Shown here in pieces: positions 1 through 5,118 of a stretch of 5,118 nt of DNA. Source of the DNA: Candidatus Eiseniibacteriota bacterium. Its GTDB lineage: Bacteria > Joyebacterota > Joyebacteria > Joyebacterales > Joyebacteraceae. The DNA is taken from positions 1 through 5,118 of the forward strand of contig JAUWRQ010000130.1 of NCBI GenBank assembly GCA_030610515.1, in the 5' to 3' direction. The position numbers were made by a program, and so were the translations under genes. The notes beneath the pieces were generated by a model. That model did not search any database and was not told where the DNA came from. It saw only the letters and a program-made list of their open reading frames with translations. Numbering within the stretch: position 1 is the first letter of the stretch; each line of letters opens with the position of its first letter.

Positions 1-471
1 ACTCTGCGAACGGGCGGCGTTCTCAGGGAGGCCATGCTTGACCGGGTCAGGGAGCTGTCCACGGATCCCGATGTCGAGAGCGTCGTCCTTCTCGCGCACG
101 GCGACGCCGCCACTGAGCCCGTCTGGGAGGACCTGTGCCGCGAGATAGGATCGTACGTCTGCTCGCACACCGGCATCGAGCACTACGACTACGCGCTGGT
201 CGAAGTGGGGCAGTCGTTCCCCACGAAGGGCATCCAGGCGATCGCGCGCTCCGCCGGGAAGGCTGAGCGAGTGTTGGTCGTCGGCCTCTATGTTTCCATG
301 GGAGTGGAGGGGATGGCTGAGCGAAGCGTCCTAGACACAGGCATGATGAGGCTGACCGCCGATGAGGCGCTTCGCGGGAAGGACGTCCGCTACGCCGCGA
401 GGGGCATTCTGCCGGATGCCCGCATCGCCGAGTGGATCGTCGAGCAGGCGATGGAATGGGCGAACAGGTGA
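1..471 (+). CDS. CbiX/SirB-like chelatase-superfamily protein, 5' partial
   Basis: The reading frame is open from base 1 and ends with TGA at 469-471. The only in-window start is ATG at 34. A purine-rich AGGGAGG lies only 2 bases before it, too close for a good ribosome site. About 16 helix-like residues also precede the first core strand, so I infer that the gene starts upstream and that this may be a second domain. Numbering from that Met, residues 16-24 (SVVLLAHGD) form the strand plus His-Gly motif that opens CbiX/SirB class II chelatase domains. Residues 80-92 (VLVVGLYVSMGVE) match the second core strand, where family members usually have a Gly-Val-His metal ligand; here Glu92 replaces the His. 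The family inserts Co or Fe into sirohydrochlorin in the cytoplasm for cobalamin or siroheme synthesis. Activity here is uncertain because of that replacement. It converges on the permease gene across 63 bases with no clear terminator hairpin. Confidence 0.6.
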   Translation, partial: TLRTGGVLREAMLDRVRELSTDPDVESVVLLAHGDAATEPVWEDLCREIGSYVCSHTGIEHYDYALVEVGQSFPTKGIQAIARSAGKAERVLVVGLYVSMGVEGMAERSVLDTGMMRLTADEALRGKDVRYAARGILPDARIAEWIVEQAMEWANR

Positions 472-534
472 TTGAGTGCTGGGCTCGTCCCGCGGAGGAT
501 GCGATCTGCTCGGGCGTGTACCGCTTCCGTCCCA

Positions 535-1575
535 TCAAGGGAGCATGTCCAGGCGCACGGCCAAGACCGTGAGAGCGTAGGATATCCCCAGCGCCATCAG
601 GGGCGCTGCCGCCCAGACCGAGAAGAGCTTCTTCACGGACGTGCGAGCGAAGAGGTCTCTCAGCCCGACCTTCGAGATGCCGAGCGCGATTATGGCGCCG
701 GTGTTCATCTGCACGAGCGATGTGGGGATCCCCCGTGTGACCGATGCGAGAAGGAGCAGCGTAGCGGTCACGATCGCCACGAGCGAGGCGCCGAGAGGTC
801 CGAACTCGACAATCTCACGTCCCGTGGTGCGCATCACCCTGCCGCCCATGAGGGAGCTCCCGATCGCGAAGCACGGGGCGATGATGAGCGTGGCTAGGAT
901 CATGATCAGAACGAAGCCGTTTCCGTCCCGCGGGATGCCGAGTTCGTTCATGACCATGCCGGCGAGTGGGCCCGCGGCGTTGGCGACGTTGTTGGAGCCT
1001 ATCGCGAAGGCCACGTAGCACGATGAGCCCAGCACGAGCCATCGCAGAGACGGGTGACGCCCGACCCGCTCCAGCAGCTCCAGGTGCTTCCGCCGGAAGG
1101 GCCGGTACAGGAACCGACCGATGACGAGGGTCACCAGAAACGAAGCGGCAGGCAGTATCAGCCACGTCGGTATCATCTCGAAGAACAGCAGTCGTGTCTG
1201 GAGCGAACGGAAGCAGATGGCCGGGCCGACCAGAGCGAAGACAGTCGCCTGGGACGTCGATTGCGGGACGCGGAGGAGATTCGCCAGAAGAAGCGTGATC
1301 CCGACGGACACAAGAACGATCGTCGTCAACGTGATACCCATCATCTCGGACGGCAAGATTCCACCGGACAGCGTCAGCGCGACCTTCTTCCCTGCCACGA
1401 TGGCGCCCAGGAAGACGAAGCATCCGAACAAACCCGGGATCACCTCTGGTCTCAGGACTCTTGAGCCGTAGGCGGCCGAGAACGAGGGAGCCGTACCGCT
1501 TGCTCCCATGTTGACGGCTACAAACATCGCGGCAAGGAAGGGAATGAGCAGGAGAGAGAGCATGGGAGAGATCAC
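535..1575 (-). CDS. PiT-superfamily anion permease, CysP-like (sulfate or phosphate)
   Basis: This is an inner-membrane permease of 346 residues, hydrophobic throughout, with the inverted-repeat layout of the PiT/PHO4 family. The first repeat signature is at residues 22-38 (NMGASGTAPSFSAAYGS) and the second at 194-206 (SNNVANAAGPLAG). Each repeat is followed by a PxSxxQ-type motif: VPQSTSQATV at 103-112 and IPTSLVQMNTGAI at 283-295. A charged loop at about 158-178 (YRPFRRKH onward) separates the halves. Classical phosphate PiT proteins have an N-G-A-N-D-type first signature. The NxGASG form, the MGGRVMRTTGREI stretch (243-255) and the C-terminal VWAAAPLMALGISY stretch resemble, from memory, Bacillus subtilis CysP, a sulfate permease of this superfamily. 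Substrate is therefore sulfate or phosphate, with sulfate favoured. GTG at 1575 is chosen because GTGAGG lies 7 bases upstream and an in-frame TGA (1587-1585) overlaps that site. The internal ATG at 1563 has no ribosome site. The protein is shorter than many PiT proteins but apparently complete. Confidence 0.9.
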   Translation of the reverse strand: MISPMLSLLLIPFLAAMFVAVNMGASGTAPSFSAAYGSRVLRPEVIPGLFGCFVFLGAIVAGKKVALTLSGGILPSEMMGITLTTIVLVSVGITLLLANLLRVPQSTSQATVFALVGPAICFRSLQTRLLFFEMIPTWLILPAASFLVTLVIGRFLYRPFRRKHLELLERVGRHPSLRWLVLGSSCYVAFAIGSNNVANAAGPLAGMVMNELGIPRDGNGFVLIMILATLIIAPCFAIGSSLMGGRVMRTTGREIVEFGPLGASLVAIVTATLLLLASVTRGIPTSLVQMNTGAIIALGISKVGLRDLFARTSVKKLFSVWAAAPLMALGISYALTVLAVRLDMLP

Positions 1576-1582
1576 CGGAGAG

Positions 1583-1588
1583 CCTCAC
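1583..1588 (-). promoter_or_regulatory. Ribosome binding site of the permease, deciding a GTG start
   Basis: The minus strand reads GTGAGG, then 7 bases, then GTG at 1575-1573. The in-frame stop TGA at 1587-1585 lies inside this site, so translation cannot begin further upstream. The alternative ATG at 1563 has only pyrimidine-rich sequence at the right distance. Confidence 0.7.
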
Positions 1589-1625
1589 TTGTGAAGGGGA
1601 GGACCCTTTGCCTAGCGACACTCTT

Positions 1626-1654
1626 ATTGTACTCTTATCAGAGCCCTCTGTCAA
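1626..1654 (-). promoter_or_regulatory. Sigma70-type promoter of the permease
   Basis: The minus strand reads TTGACA (1654-1649), a 17-base spacer (1648-1632) and TACAAT (1631-1626). That is a perfect -35, optimal spacing and a 5-of-6 match to TATAAT. The predicted start near 1619 gives a leader of about 44 bases before the GTG. The octamer ATAAGAGT occurs twice on the minus strand (1638-1631 and 1627-1620), 11 bases apart and overlapping the -10. This could be a repressor site on one helical face. The strength is inferred from consensus match only. Confidence 0.75.
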
Positions 1655-1855
1655 TGAGTTCTCCTGTTCGTTGGGGGGTCCTGGCGGATCCGGTGGTGTG
1701 GGGGACGGGTTCGCCGGCAGTGGGGTTTGCGTGAGAGAGGTGGGGCAGTTCGAGGAGTTCCACGTCGTGGGGGAGCGTGCTTGGGGTGAGCTACCGGCGG
1801 ACGATGCGCGCTTTCATGAGACCTCGAAGATTGGCCGTACGGACGGCCTCGACAC
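1655..1855. other. Non-coding gap between divergent promoters
   Basis: No convincing gene is seen here. The short open frames on both strands give low-complexity Gly/Pro/Arg/His-rich translations, lack ribosome sites and overlap the two promoters. The plus strand carries repeated G runs of 3 to 6 bases (1673-1678, 1700-1704, 1707-1709, 1722-1725, 1742-1745, 1769-1773, 1783-1786). Most are too far apart for a compact quadruplex. The right end holds the palindrome listed separately. Confidence 0.6.
1833..1848. promoter_or_regulatory. Perfect 6-bp inverted repeat just upstream of the leader promoter
   Basis: GGCCGT, a 4-base centre ACGG, then ACGGCC. It ends 7 bases before the -35 hexamer at 1856. 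The hexamer-long motif CCTCGA flanks it as direct repeats (1822-1827 and 1847-1852). No T run follows, so it does not look like an intrinsic terminator. Its place suits an activator or repressor site. Function is inferred from position only. Confidence 0.3.
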
Positions 1856-1884
1856 TTGACAACTGGTTCAAGAGATGATAGGAT
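1856..1884 (+). promoter_or_regulatory. Sigma70-type promoter of the leader and secreted-protein gene
   Basis: TTGACA (1856-1861), a 17-base spacer (1862-1878), then TAGGAT (1879-1884). The -35 is perfect and the -10 matches TATAAT at 4 of 6 positions, including the key first TA and last T. The predicted start is near 1891. This places the whole structured leader inside the transcript of the gene at 2277, unless the leader is a separate RNA. Confidence 0.65.
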
Positions 1885-1896
1885 CACATTAGATGT

Positions 1897-1926
1897 ACTT
1901 GCGTAGGCGCGAGGCGCTGCGCAAGT
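1897..1926 (+). other. 5'-terminal hairpin of the leader
   Basis: ACTTGCG (1897-1903) pairs with CGCAAGT (1920-1926). The stem continues with T1904-G1919 wobble, A1905-T1918 and G1906-C1917. After a bulged G1907 come C1908-G1916, G1909-C1915 and C1910-G1914, with loop GAG at 1911-1913. That makes 13 pairs with one bulge, starting about 6 bases after the predicted transcript start. It may protect the 5' end or be the first helix of a regulatory fold. There is no T run, so it is not a terminator. Confidence 0.55.
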
Positions 1927-1941
1927 TCGGTGGTTACTTGA

Positions 1942-2027
1942 TGACCCGGGGTCGCGGTGGTTTCAGTCCGAGAGGGCTCGCCGACGGCGCCGGGCCGATT
2001 AGCGCAGGGCTGCGTTGAACGCGGCTC
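1942..2027 (+). repeat. Tandem structured repeat, unit A
   Basis: This unit aligns without gaps to 2044-2129 (offset 102), with 74 of 86 bases identical by hand count. It folds as one long hairpin, 1945-1994. Its paired arms are 1945-1949/1990-1994, 1951-1954/1985-1988, 1955-1959/1979-1983 and 1965-1969/1974-1978. A 5-base bulge (1960-1964) and a GAGA loop (1970-1973) complete it. A second hairpin pairs GCTGCG (2009-2014) with CGCGGC (2020-2025) around the loop TTGAA. Confidence 0.75.
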
Positions 2028-2043
2028 TAGCAGATGGATCTTC

Positions 2044-2129
2044 TGACCCGGGGTCGCGGCGGTTCCAGTTCGACTGGACTCGCCGACGGCGTCGGGCCGA
2101 GCAGCGCAGGCCCGCGTTGAAGGCGGCTC
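2044..2129 (+). repeat. Tandem structured repeat, unit B
   Basis: This is the second copy of unit A. In the long hairpin (2047-2096) every substitution at a paired site keeps pairing: T1958-G1980 becomes C2060-G2082, T1967-G1976 becomes T2069-A2078, C1968-G1975 becomes T2070-G2077, and G1949-C1990 becomes G2051-T2092. Two further changes fall in the terminal loop (GAGA to GACT) and one in the 5-base bulge. The second hairpin is weaker here: a 4-bp core (2112-2115 with 2123-2126) survives, with T-G changed to C-G, but both end pairs are lost. A fragment resembling unit A (GAGAGGGCTCG, 2134-2144) follows and may be decayed repeat. Confidence 0.75.
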
Positions 2130-2265
2130 CTGGGAGAGGGCTCGGCCCGATTGACCGGTGTGCCCGAGAGGGAAGCGGACGAATAGATACGAACGTCGCG
2201 CGGATTCCGTTCGCGCTGACAGAGAGCTGGAGATACTGAGGATGTGGTTCTAAGCGGGCTCACGG

Positions 2266-2271
2266 AGGAGG
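2266..2271 (+). promoter_or_regulatory. Ribosome binding site of the secreted protein
   Basis: AGGAGG lies 5 bases before ATG at 2277, inside a longer GGAGGAGGG run (2264-2272). It fixes the start, which also places the signal peptide correctly at the N-terminus. Confidence 0.8.
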
Positions 2272-2276
2272 GTGGC

Positions 2277-5118
2277 ATGAGAGCGGTAGCACTGGTTCTG
2301 GCGATGTCGCTTGTCGCTGTCACGTCGGCCACGGCTGATTGGGTGATCGATGAAGGATTCGAAGGCGGCGTCATCCCAGCGGGATGGACGACGCACGACG
2401 GAGACAGCGACGGACGCACGTGGCGAGCCCTCGAGGACGGGTACGCCCACTCGGGCGCGTGGCTCGCGGTCGCCGACTGCTACGAGAGCGGCGGCGACGA
2501 CTGGCTGATAACACCCCAGGTCGCGGTGGCGACCGGTGATTCGTTCGCTTTCTATGCGAGAGCCTGGTACGGCACCGAGGATTTCGAGGTCAGACTGTCG
2601 ACGCAGACGACGTCGATCAGCGATTTCGACGATGTTCTTGACACGGTGACCGGGGCGACGACGACGTACGTCAGGTACTCGTACGACCTGAGCGCCTATG
2701 CGGGTCAGAACTGCTACCTGGCCATCAGATGGCAGCAGGACAAGTTCGCTCTGGTTGTCGACGACGTCAAGGTCGGATGGGGTGTCTACGAGACAACCGA
2801 CGTGGGCATGCTCTCCATCGAGGAGCCCGAGCCCTATCAGCTGATCGACACGGAGTCGTATCCGTCCGGTACGATCCAGAACTATGGAACGGGCGAGATC
2901 ACCGAGAGCTTCGACATCGTCTGCGAGATTGCCGACGAGATCCGGGCGATCGTCTACCGCGACACCGTCACCCACGTCGGAACCATGGCGCCCGAGGAGA
3001 CGGACGTCGTCACGTTCGCCGATGCGTGGATACCCGATGTGGCCGGTGACTACACGATAACGATGACGACCTTCCTCACGGGCGACGCGGCTCCCGAGAA
3101 CGACTCGATGGAGAGTGAGACCGAGGTCGTGCTCCATTACGGAACCGGCGGTCCGGACCCCTTCGGCTACCGTTGGATTGACAGTGACGAGGACGGCGGT
3201 CCCGTCTATGACTGGATCGAGATCTCCACGAGCGGTAGGGCGGCCGTGACGTACGAGGCCCCGTACTGCCATGGAGATGACAACATGTCACCTCCGCTTC
3301 CCATCGGGTTCTCGTTCCCCTTCTACGGAATCGACCGCACGGAGATGTACGTCGACACGAACGGCGAGATCCTGCTCACCGACAACCTCTGGTACAACCA
3401 CTACCCGAATGTCGGCTGGAACTCGGACGGGAACATGTTCAACTACGTGTATCCCATTCCCGGCTACGTAGAGATGCCCGCACTCGTCGCGGCCTACTGG
3501 GACGACCTCCTGGTGAACGAGGGCGTTGGTGACGTGTACTTCCAGACCTTCGGTGAGGAGCCGAACCGCTACTGCGTCATCGAGTGGTACAACTTCCGGT
3601 TCTGCTACGGTACCGTCGAGAGTGAGACCCTCACCTTCGAGATAATCCTCCACGAGAACGGGGACATGATCTTCCAGTACTTGGATACCGGAATCGGTCA
3701 TACAGGAACCGTCTGTCTTCACGACGACGGCAGGAGTTCGACCATCGCCATCCAGAACGACACCGGAACCATCGGTCTGTGCTACCTGCGAGAGATCGTC
3801 GAGGGCATGAACTACATCGGCGTTGAGCCGCCCGGCAACATCCTCCACGATGAACTGGCGATCCGGTTCTATCTGGGCGAGGACGAACAGCCGCCTGTTT
3901 TCGTGCATGAGGAGCCGGGCAACACGTTCGATACCACTCCGGAGATCACCGTCACGATCATAGACGCCACGGGCGTGGCGGGCGACCTGCTCCACTACAA
4001 CGACGGCAGCGGCTGGAAGGGGATGCTCCATACGTCCTTCGTGGCGCCGGACACCTACCACTACGAGCTTCCCGAGTGCCAGTCGGGCGTTGAGCTGAGT
4101 TACTACTTCGAGGCGACCGACAGTTCTCCGGCACAGAACAGCGGAACGTGGCCGGTCGGGGCACCGGGGGAGGTCTTCTCCTTCCGGATTCTGCCCACGA
4201 ACGGAGTCAAGACTCTCCTTGCTCATCCCGGAGGGCAGGACCTGAACGGCGTTGAGCTCGCGGAGTTCGTGGCAGGGCTTGATGCGGCAGACGTCGTGTA
4301 CGACGTCTACAACTGGTTCGAGTACGAGAGCTACCGCTTCTCCGAGGAGTACGACGCCATCTTCATCTACGGCAACTCCTCGAGCAGCGGCTCGGAGCAC
4401 GACACGCTCTCAGTGGCGCTCATGGAGTATCTGGACAGCGGTACGAACGAGGAGCCCAAGAACCTCTTCTTCGCCTCCGACGGGTTCGCGTATTCCCAGC
4501 ACGGTTGGCCGAACGAGAGGCCGATGGTGAAGTTCTACACGGCCTACGTCAGGGGCGGCTTCGTACCGATCGGAAATCCGACGGTGCCGCCATTCGGCGG
4601 GACCGACGGCATCGGTGGCCCAGACATCTGGGACTATTCCTACGGAAGCATCGTCGGTCTCAGTGGTTCGCCCATCGGCCAGTACATGGCCGAGCTCCCG
4701 GTCTACTCGAACAGCCCCGATGTTCTCTCGAACGGAGACTGTCCGTCGTGGTTCTGGGAGGAGGTCACGAACCCGGAGATAAGCTCCTGGGCATCGTATG
4801 CATTCGAAGATGGTCCGATTGGCGGCCATGCGTACGCCCGGGGCATGCCGGCCGCCCTCTGGCTCGACAATCTCATCTACAAGTCGTTCTTCATCAGCTT
4901 CGATCTGTCGCAGTTCACGGACGATGCGGACGCGAAGATGTTGATCGCCGACGCGGTCGACTGGTTCGGCGTCCAGACAGGCGTGGACGGCCCGGGCGAC
5001 GATGTCGTCGTCGACCGTGTTGTGCTGATGCAGAACAGGCCCAACCCCTTCAACCCCGTCACGACTATTGCCTTCGTCGTCCCGCAGGCTGGGACCCACG
5101 GCGCCCCGGTCTCGCTCG
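2277..5118 (+). CDS. Secreted multidomain protein, choice-of-anchor J to FlgD-type C-terminal tail, 3' partial
   Basis: There are 947 codons from ATG to the window edge without stop or frameshift, checked codon by codon. Residues 1-20 are a signal peptide (Arg2, hydrophobic core, A-T-A before Asp21). About 21-167 is a choice-of-anchor J / cleaved-adhesin-like module (EGFEGGVIPAGW at the start, DDWLITPQ at 74-81, VVDDVKVG at 160-167). About 175-287 is an Ig/CARDB-like beta module. About 290-534 is a beta-sandwich often seen in such proteins (FGYRWIDSDEDGGPVYDW, then GFSFPFYG, AAYWDDL, ILHENGDMIFQY). About 540-640 is an Ig/Fn3-like module (TTPEITVTIIDATGV, ELSYYFEATDSSP). About 644-900 looks like a Rossmann or class I glutamine-amidotransferase-like fold (KTLLAHPGG, YDAIFIYGNSSSSG, ending ADAVDWFG). 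Its only cysteine is Cys822, so no amidotransferase nucleophile is evident. Residues 919-933 (QNRPNPFNPVTTIAF) begin the FlgD-Ig/sorting tail, which usually runs some 50-60 residues further. Probably exported and surface-bound or released; no enzyme activity can be assigned. Confidence 0.9.
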   Translation, partial: MRAVALVLAMSLVAVTSATADWVIDEGFEGGVIPAGWTTHDGDSDGRTWRALEDGYAHSGAWLAVADCYESGGDDWLITPQVAVATGDSFAFYARAWYGTEDFEVRLSTQTTSISDFDDVLDTVTGATTTYVRYSYDLSAYAGQNCYLAIRWQQDKFALVVDDVKVGWGVYETTDVGMLSIEEPEPYQLIDTESYPSGTIQNYGTGEITESFDIVCEIADEIRAIVYRDTVTHVGTMAPEETDVVTFADAWIPDVAGDYTITMTTFLTGDAAPENDSMESETEVVLHYGTGGPDPFGYRWIDSDEDGGPVYDWIEISTSGRAAVTYEAPYCHGDDNMSPPLPIGFSFPFYGIDRTEMYVDTNGEILLTDNLWYNHYPNVGWNSDGNMFNYVYPIPGYVEMPALVAAYWDDLLVNEGVGDVYFQTFGEEPNRYCVIEWYNFRFCYGTVESETLTFEIILHENGDMIFQYLDTGIGHTGTVCLHDDGRSSTIAIQNDTGTIGLCYLREIVEGMNYIGVEPPGNILHDELAIRFYLGEDEQPPVFVHEEPGNTFDTTPEITVTIIDATGVAGDLLHYNDGSGWKGMLHTSFVAPDTYHYELPECQSGVELSYYFEATDSSPAQNSGTWPVGAPGEVFSFRILPTNGVKTLLAHPGGQDLNGVELAEFVAGLDAADVVYDVYNWFEYESYRFSEEYDAIFIYGNSSSSGSEHDTLSVALMEYLDSGTNEEPKNLFFASDGFAYSQHGWPNERPMVKFYTAYVRGGFVPIGNPTVPPFGGTDGIGGPDIWDYSYGSIVGLSGSPIGQYMAELPVYSNSPDVLSNGDCPSWFWEEVTNPEISSWASYAFEDGPIGGHAYARGMPAALWLDNLIYKSFFISFDLSQFTDDADAKMLIADAVDWFGVQTGVDGPGDDVVVDRVVLMQNRPNPFNPVTTIAFVVPQAGTHGAPVSL

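Larger units (their letters stand above)
1891..2276 (+). ncRNA. Long structured leader or small RNA with tandem hairpin units, family not recognised
   Basis: About 386 bases lie between the predicted transcription start and the ATG of the secreted protein. From the 5' end they hold a 13-bp hairpin (1897-1926), structured unit A (within 1942-2027), unit B (within 2044-2129) and a less ordered stretch with short stems: GGGC/GCCC at 2138-2148 and GCGCG/CGCGC at 2198-2216. Several pairs in units A and B are G-U wobbles that would become A-C mismatches on the opposite strand, so the conserved fold belongs to plus-strand RNA, in agreement with the promoter. No Rho-independent terminator is seen before the gene. 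It could be a tandem-aptamer leader, a processed small RNA, or a genomic repeat that landed here. I do not recognise a known riboswitch class. The open frame through 2015-2239 lacks a good ribosome site and spans repeat B, so I do not call it a gene. Confidence 0.45.

Noticed and set aside
472..534. Bidirectional terminator between the convergent genes
   Set aside because: No stem of useful length with a T run on either strand could be found in the 63 bases.
472..1654. Plus-strand frames and a second minus-strand frame across the permease gene, and a minus frame at 47-538
   Set aside because: They are shadows of the permease and CbiX-like genes in GC-rich DNA. Their Arg-rich translations have no domain.
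1673..1786. Possible G-quadruplex from seven G runs on the plus strand
   Set aside because: The gaps between most runs are 12 to 28 bases, well above the usual loop limit, so a stable quadruplex is not supported.
1608..1887. Short open frames on both strands between the divergent promoters (1608-1859 plus, 1651-1887 minus)
   Set aside because: They overlap the promoters, have biased Gly or Pro/Arg/His composition, and lack ribosome sites or recognisable motifs.
1901..2030. SAH riboswitch resemblance (GAGGCGCTGCGCAAG, later GAACGCGGCTC)
   Set aside because: The short matches do not fit the conserved order and pseudoknot of that class. The first match is explained by the 5' hairpin and the second by the unit A hairpin.
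2057..2085. tRNA T-arm-like sequence (GGTTCCAGTTCGACTGG)
   Set aside because: The 7-base T-loop is absent and no acceptor, D or anticodon arms surround it. The same bases form the repeat hairpin in both copies.
2015..2239. Plus-strand open frame of 74 codons in the leader
   Set aside because: It begins inside repeat unit A and runs through unit B. It has no good ribosome site and an Arg-rich translation. The substitutions between copies preserve RNA pairing, and I see no protein-level signal.
2250..5099. Three long minus-strand open frames (2250-3272, 3288-4400, 4410-5099) covering the secreted-protein gene
   Set aside because: They lie codon-on-codon opposite the plus-strand gene. Antisense stops there require TCA, TTA or CTA codons, which are rare in this GC-rich gene; the breaks at 3288 and 4410 are exactly TCA serine codons. 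The translations are Val/Arg/Asp-rich with no domain, while the plus strand has a signal peptide and recognisable modules.

Overview
The window is GC-rich bacterial DNA. The best taxonomic hint is the large secreted protein at the right end. It has a signal peptide, a choice-of-anchor J module, serial beta-sandwich modules and a C-terminal PNPFNP (FlgD-Ig / type-A sorting-like) tail. This style is common in uncultured phyla around the FCB group (Eisenbacteria, Krumholzibacteriota, Latescibacterota, WOR-3 and similar). That placement is an inference from architecture; no marker gene is present.

Layout: (1) 1-471 (+), the end of a CbiX/SirB-like (sirohydrochlorin chelatase superfamily) protein that probably begins before the window. 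(2) 535-1575 (-), a PiT-superfamily anion permease convergent with gene 1. It resembles the CysP sulfate-permease branch more than classical phosphate PiT proteins. It has a GTG start, a good Shine-Dalgarno and a near-perfect sigma70-type promoter at 1654-1626. (3) 1655-2276, about 620 bases with no convincing gene. It holds a short palindrome, a plus-strand promoter (1856-1884) and a roughly 386-base leader. The leader carries a 5' hairpin (1897-1926) and two tandem copies of an 86-base element, offset by exactly 102 bases with no gaps. The copies differ at 12 positions, and in the long hairpin those differences preserve base pairing. (4) 2277-5118 (+), a secreted multidomain protein open through the right edge; 947 codons are visible without a stop or frameshift.

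The permease and the secreted protein are divergently transcribed from promoters about 200 bases apart. If the permease carries sulfate and the CbiX-like protein works in siroheme or corrinoid synthesis, genes 1 and 2 could both serve sulfur assimilation, but the link is weak. The secreted protein looks unrelated to them. The most unusual item is the tandem structured element in its leader, which I cannot match to any RNA family I know.
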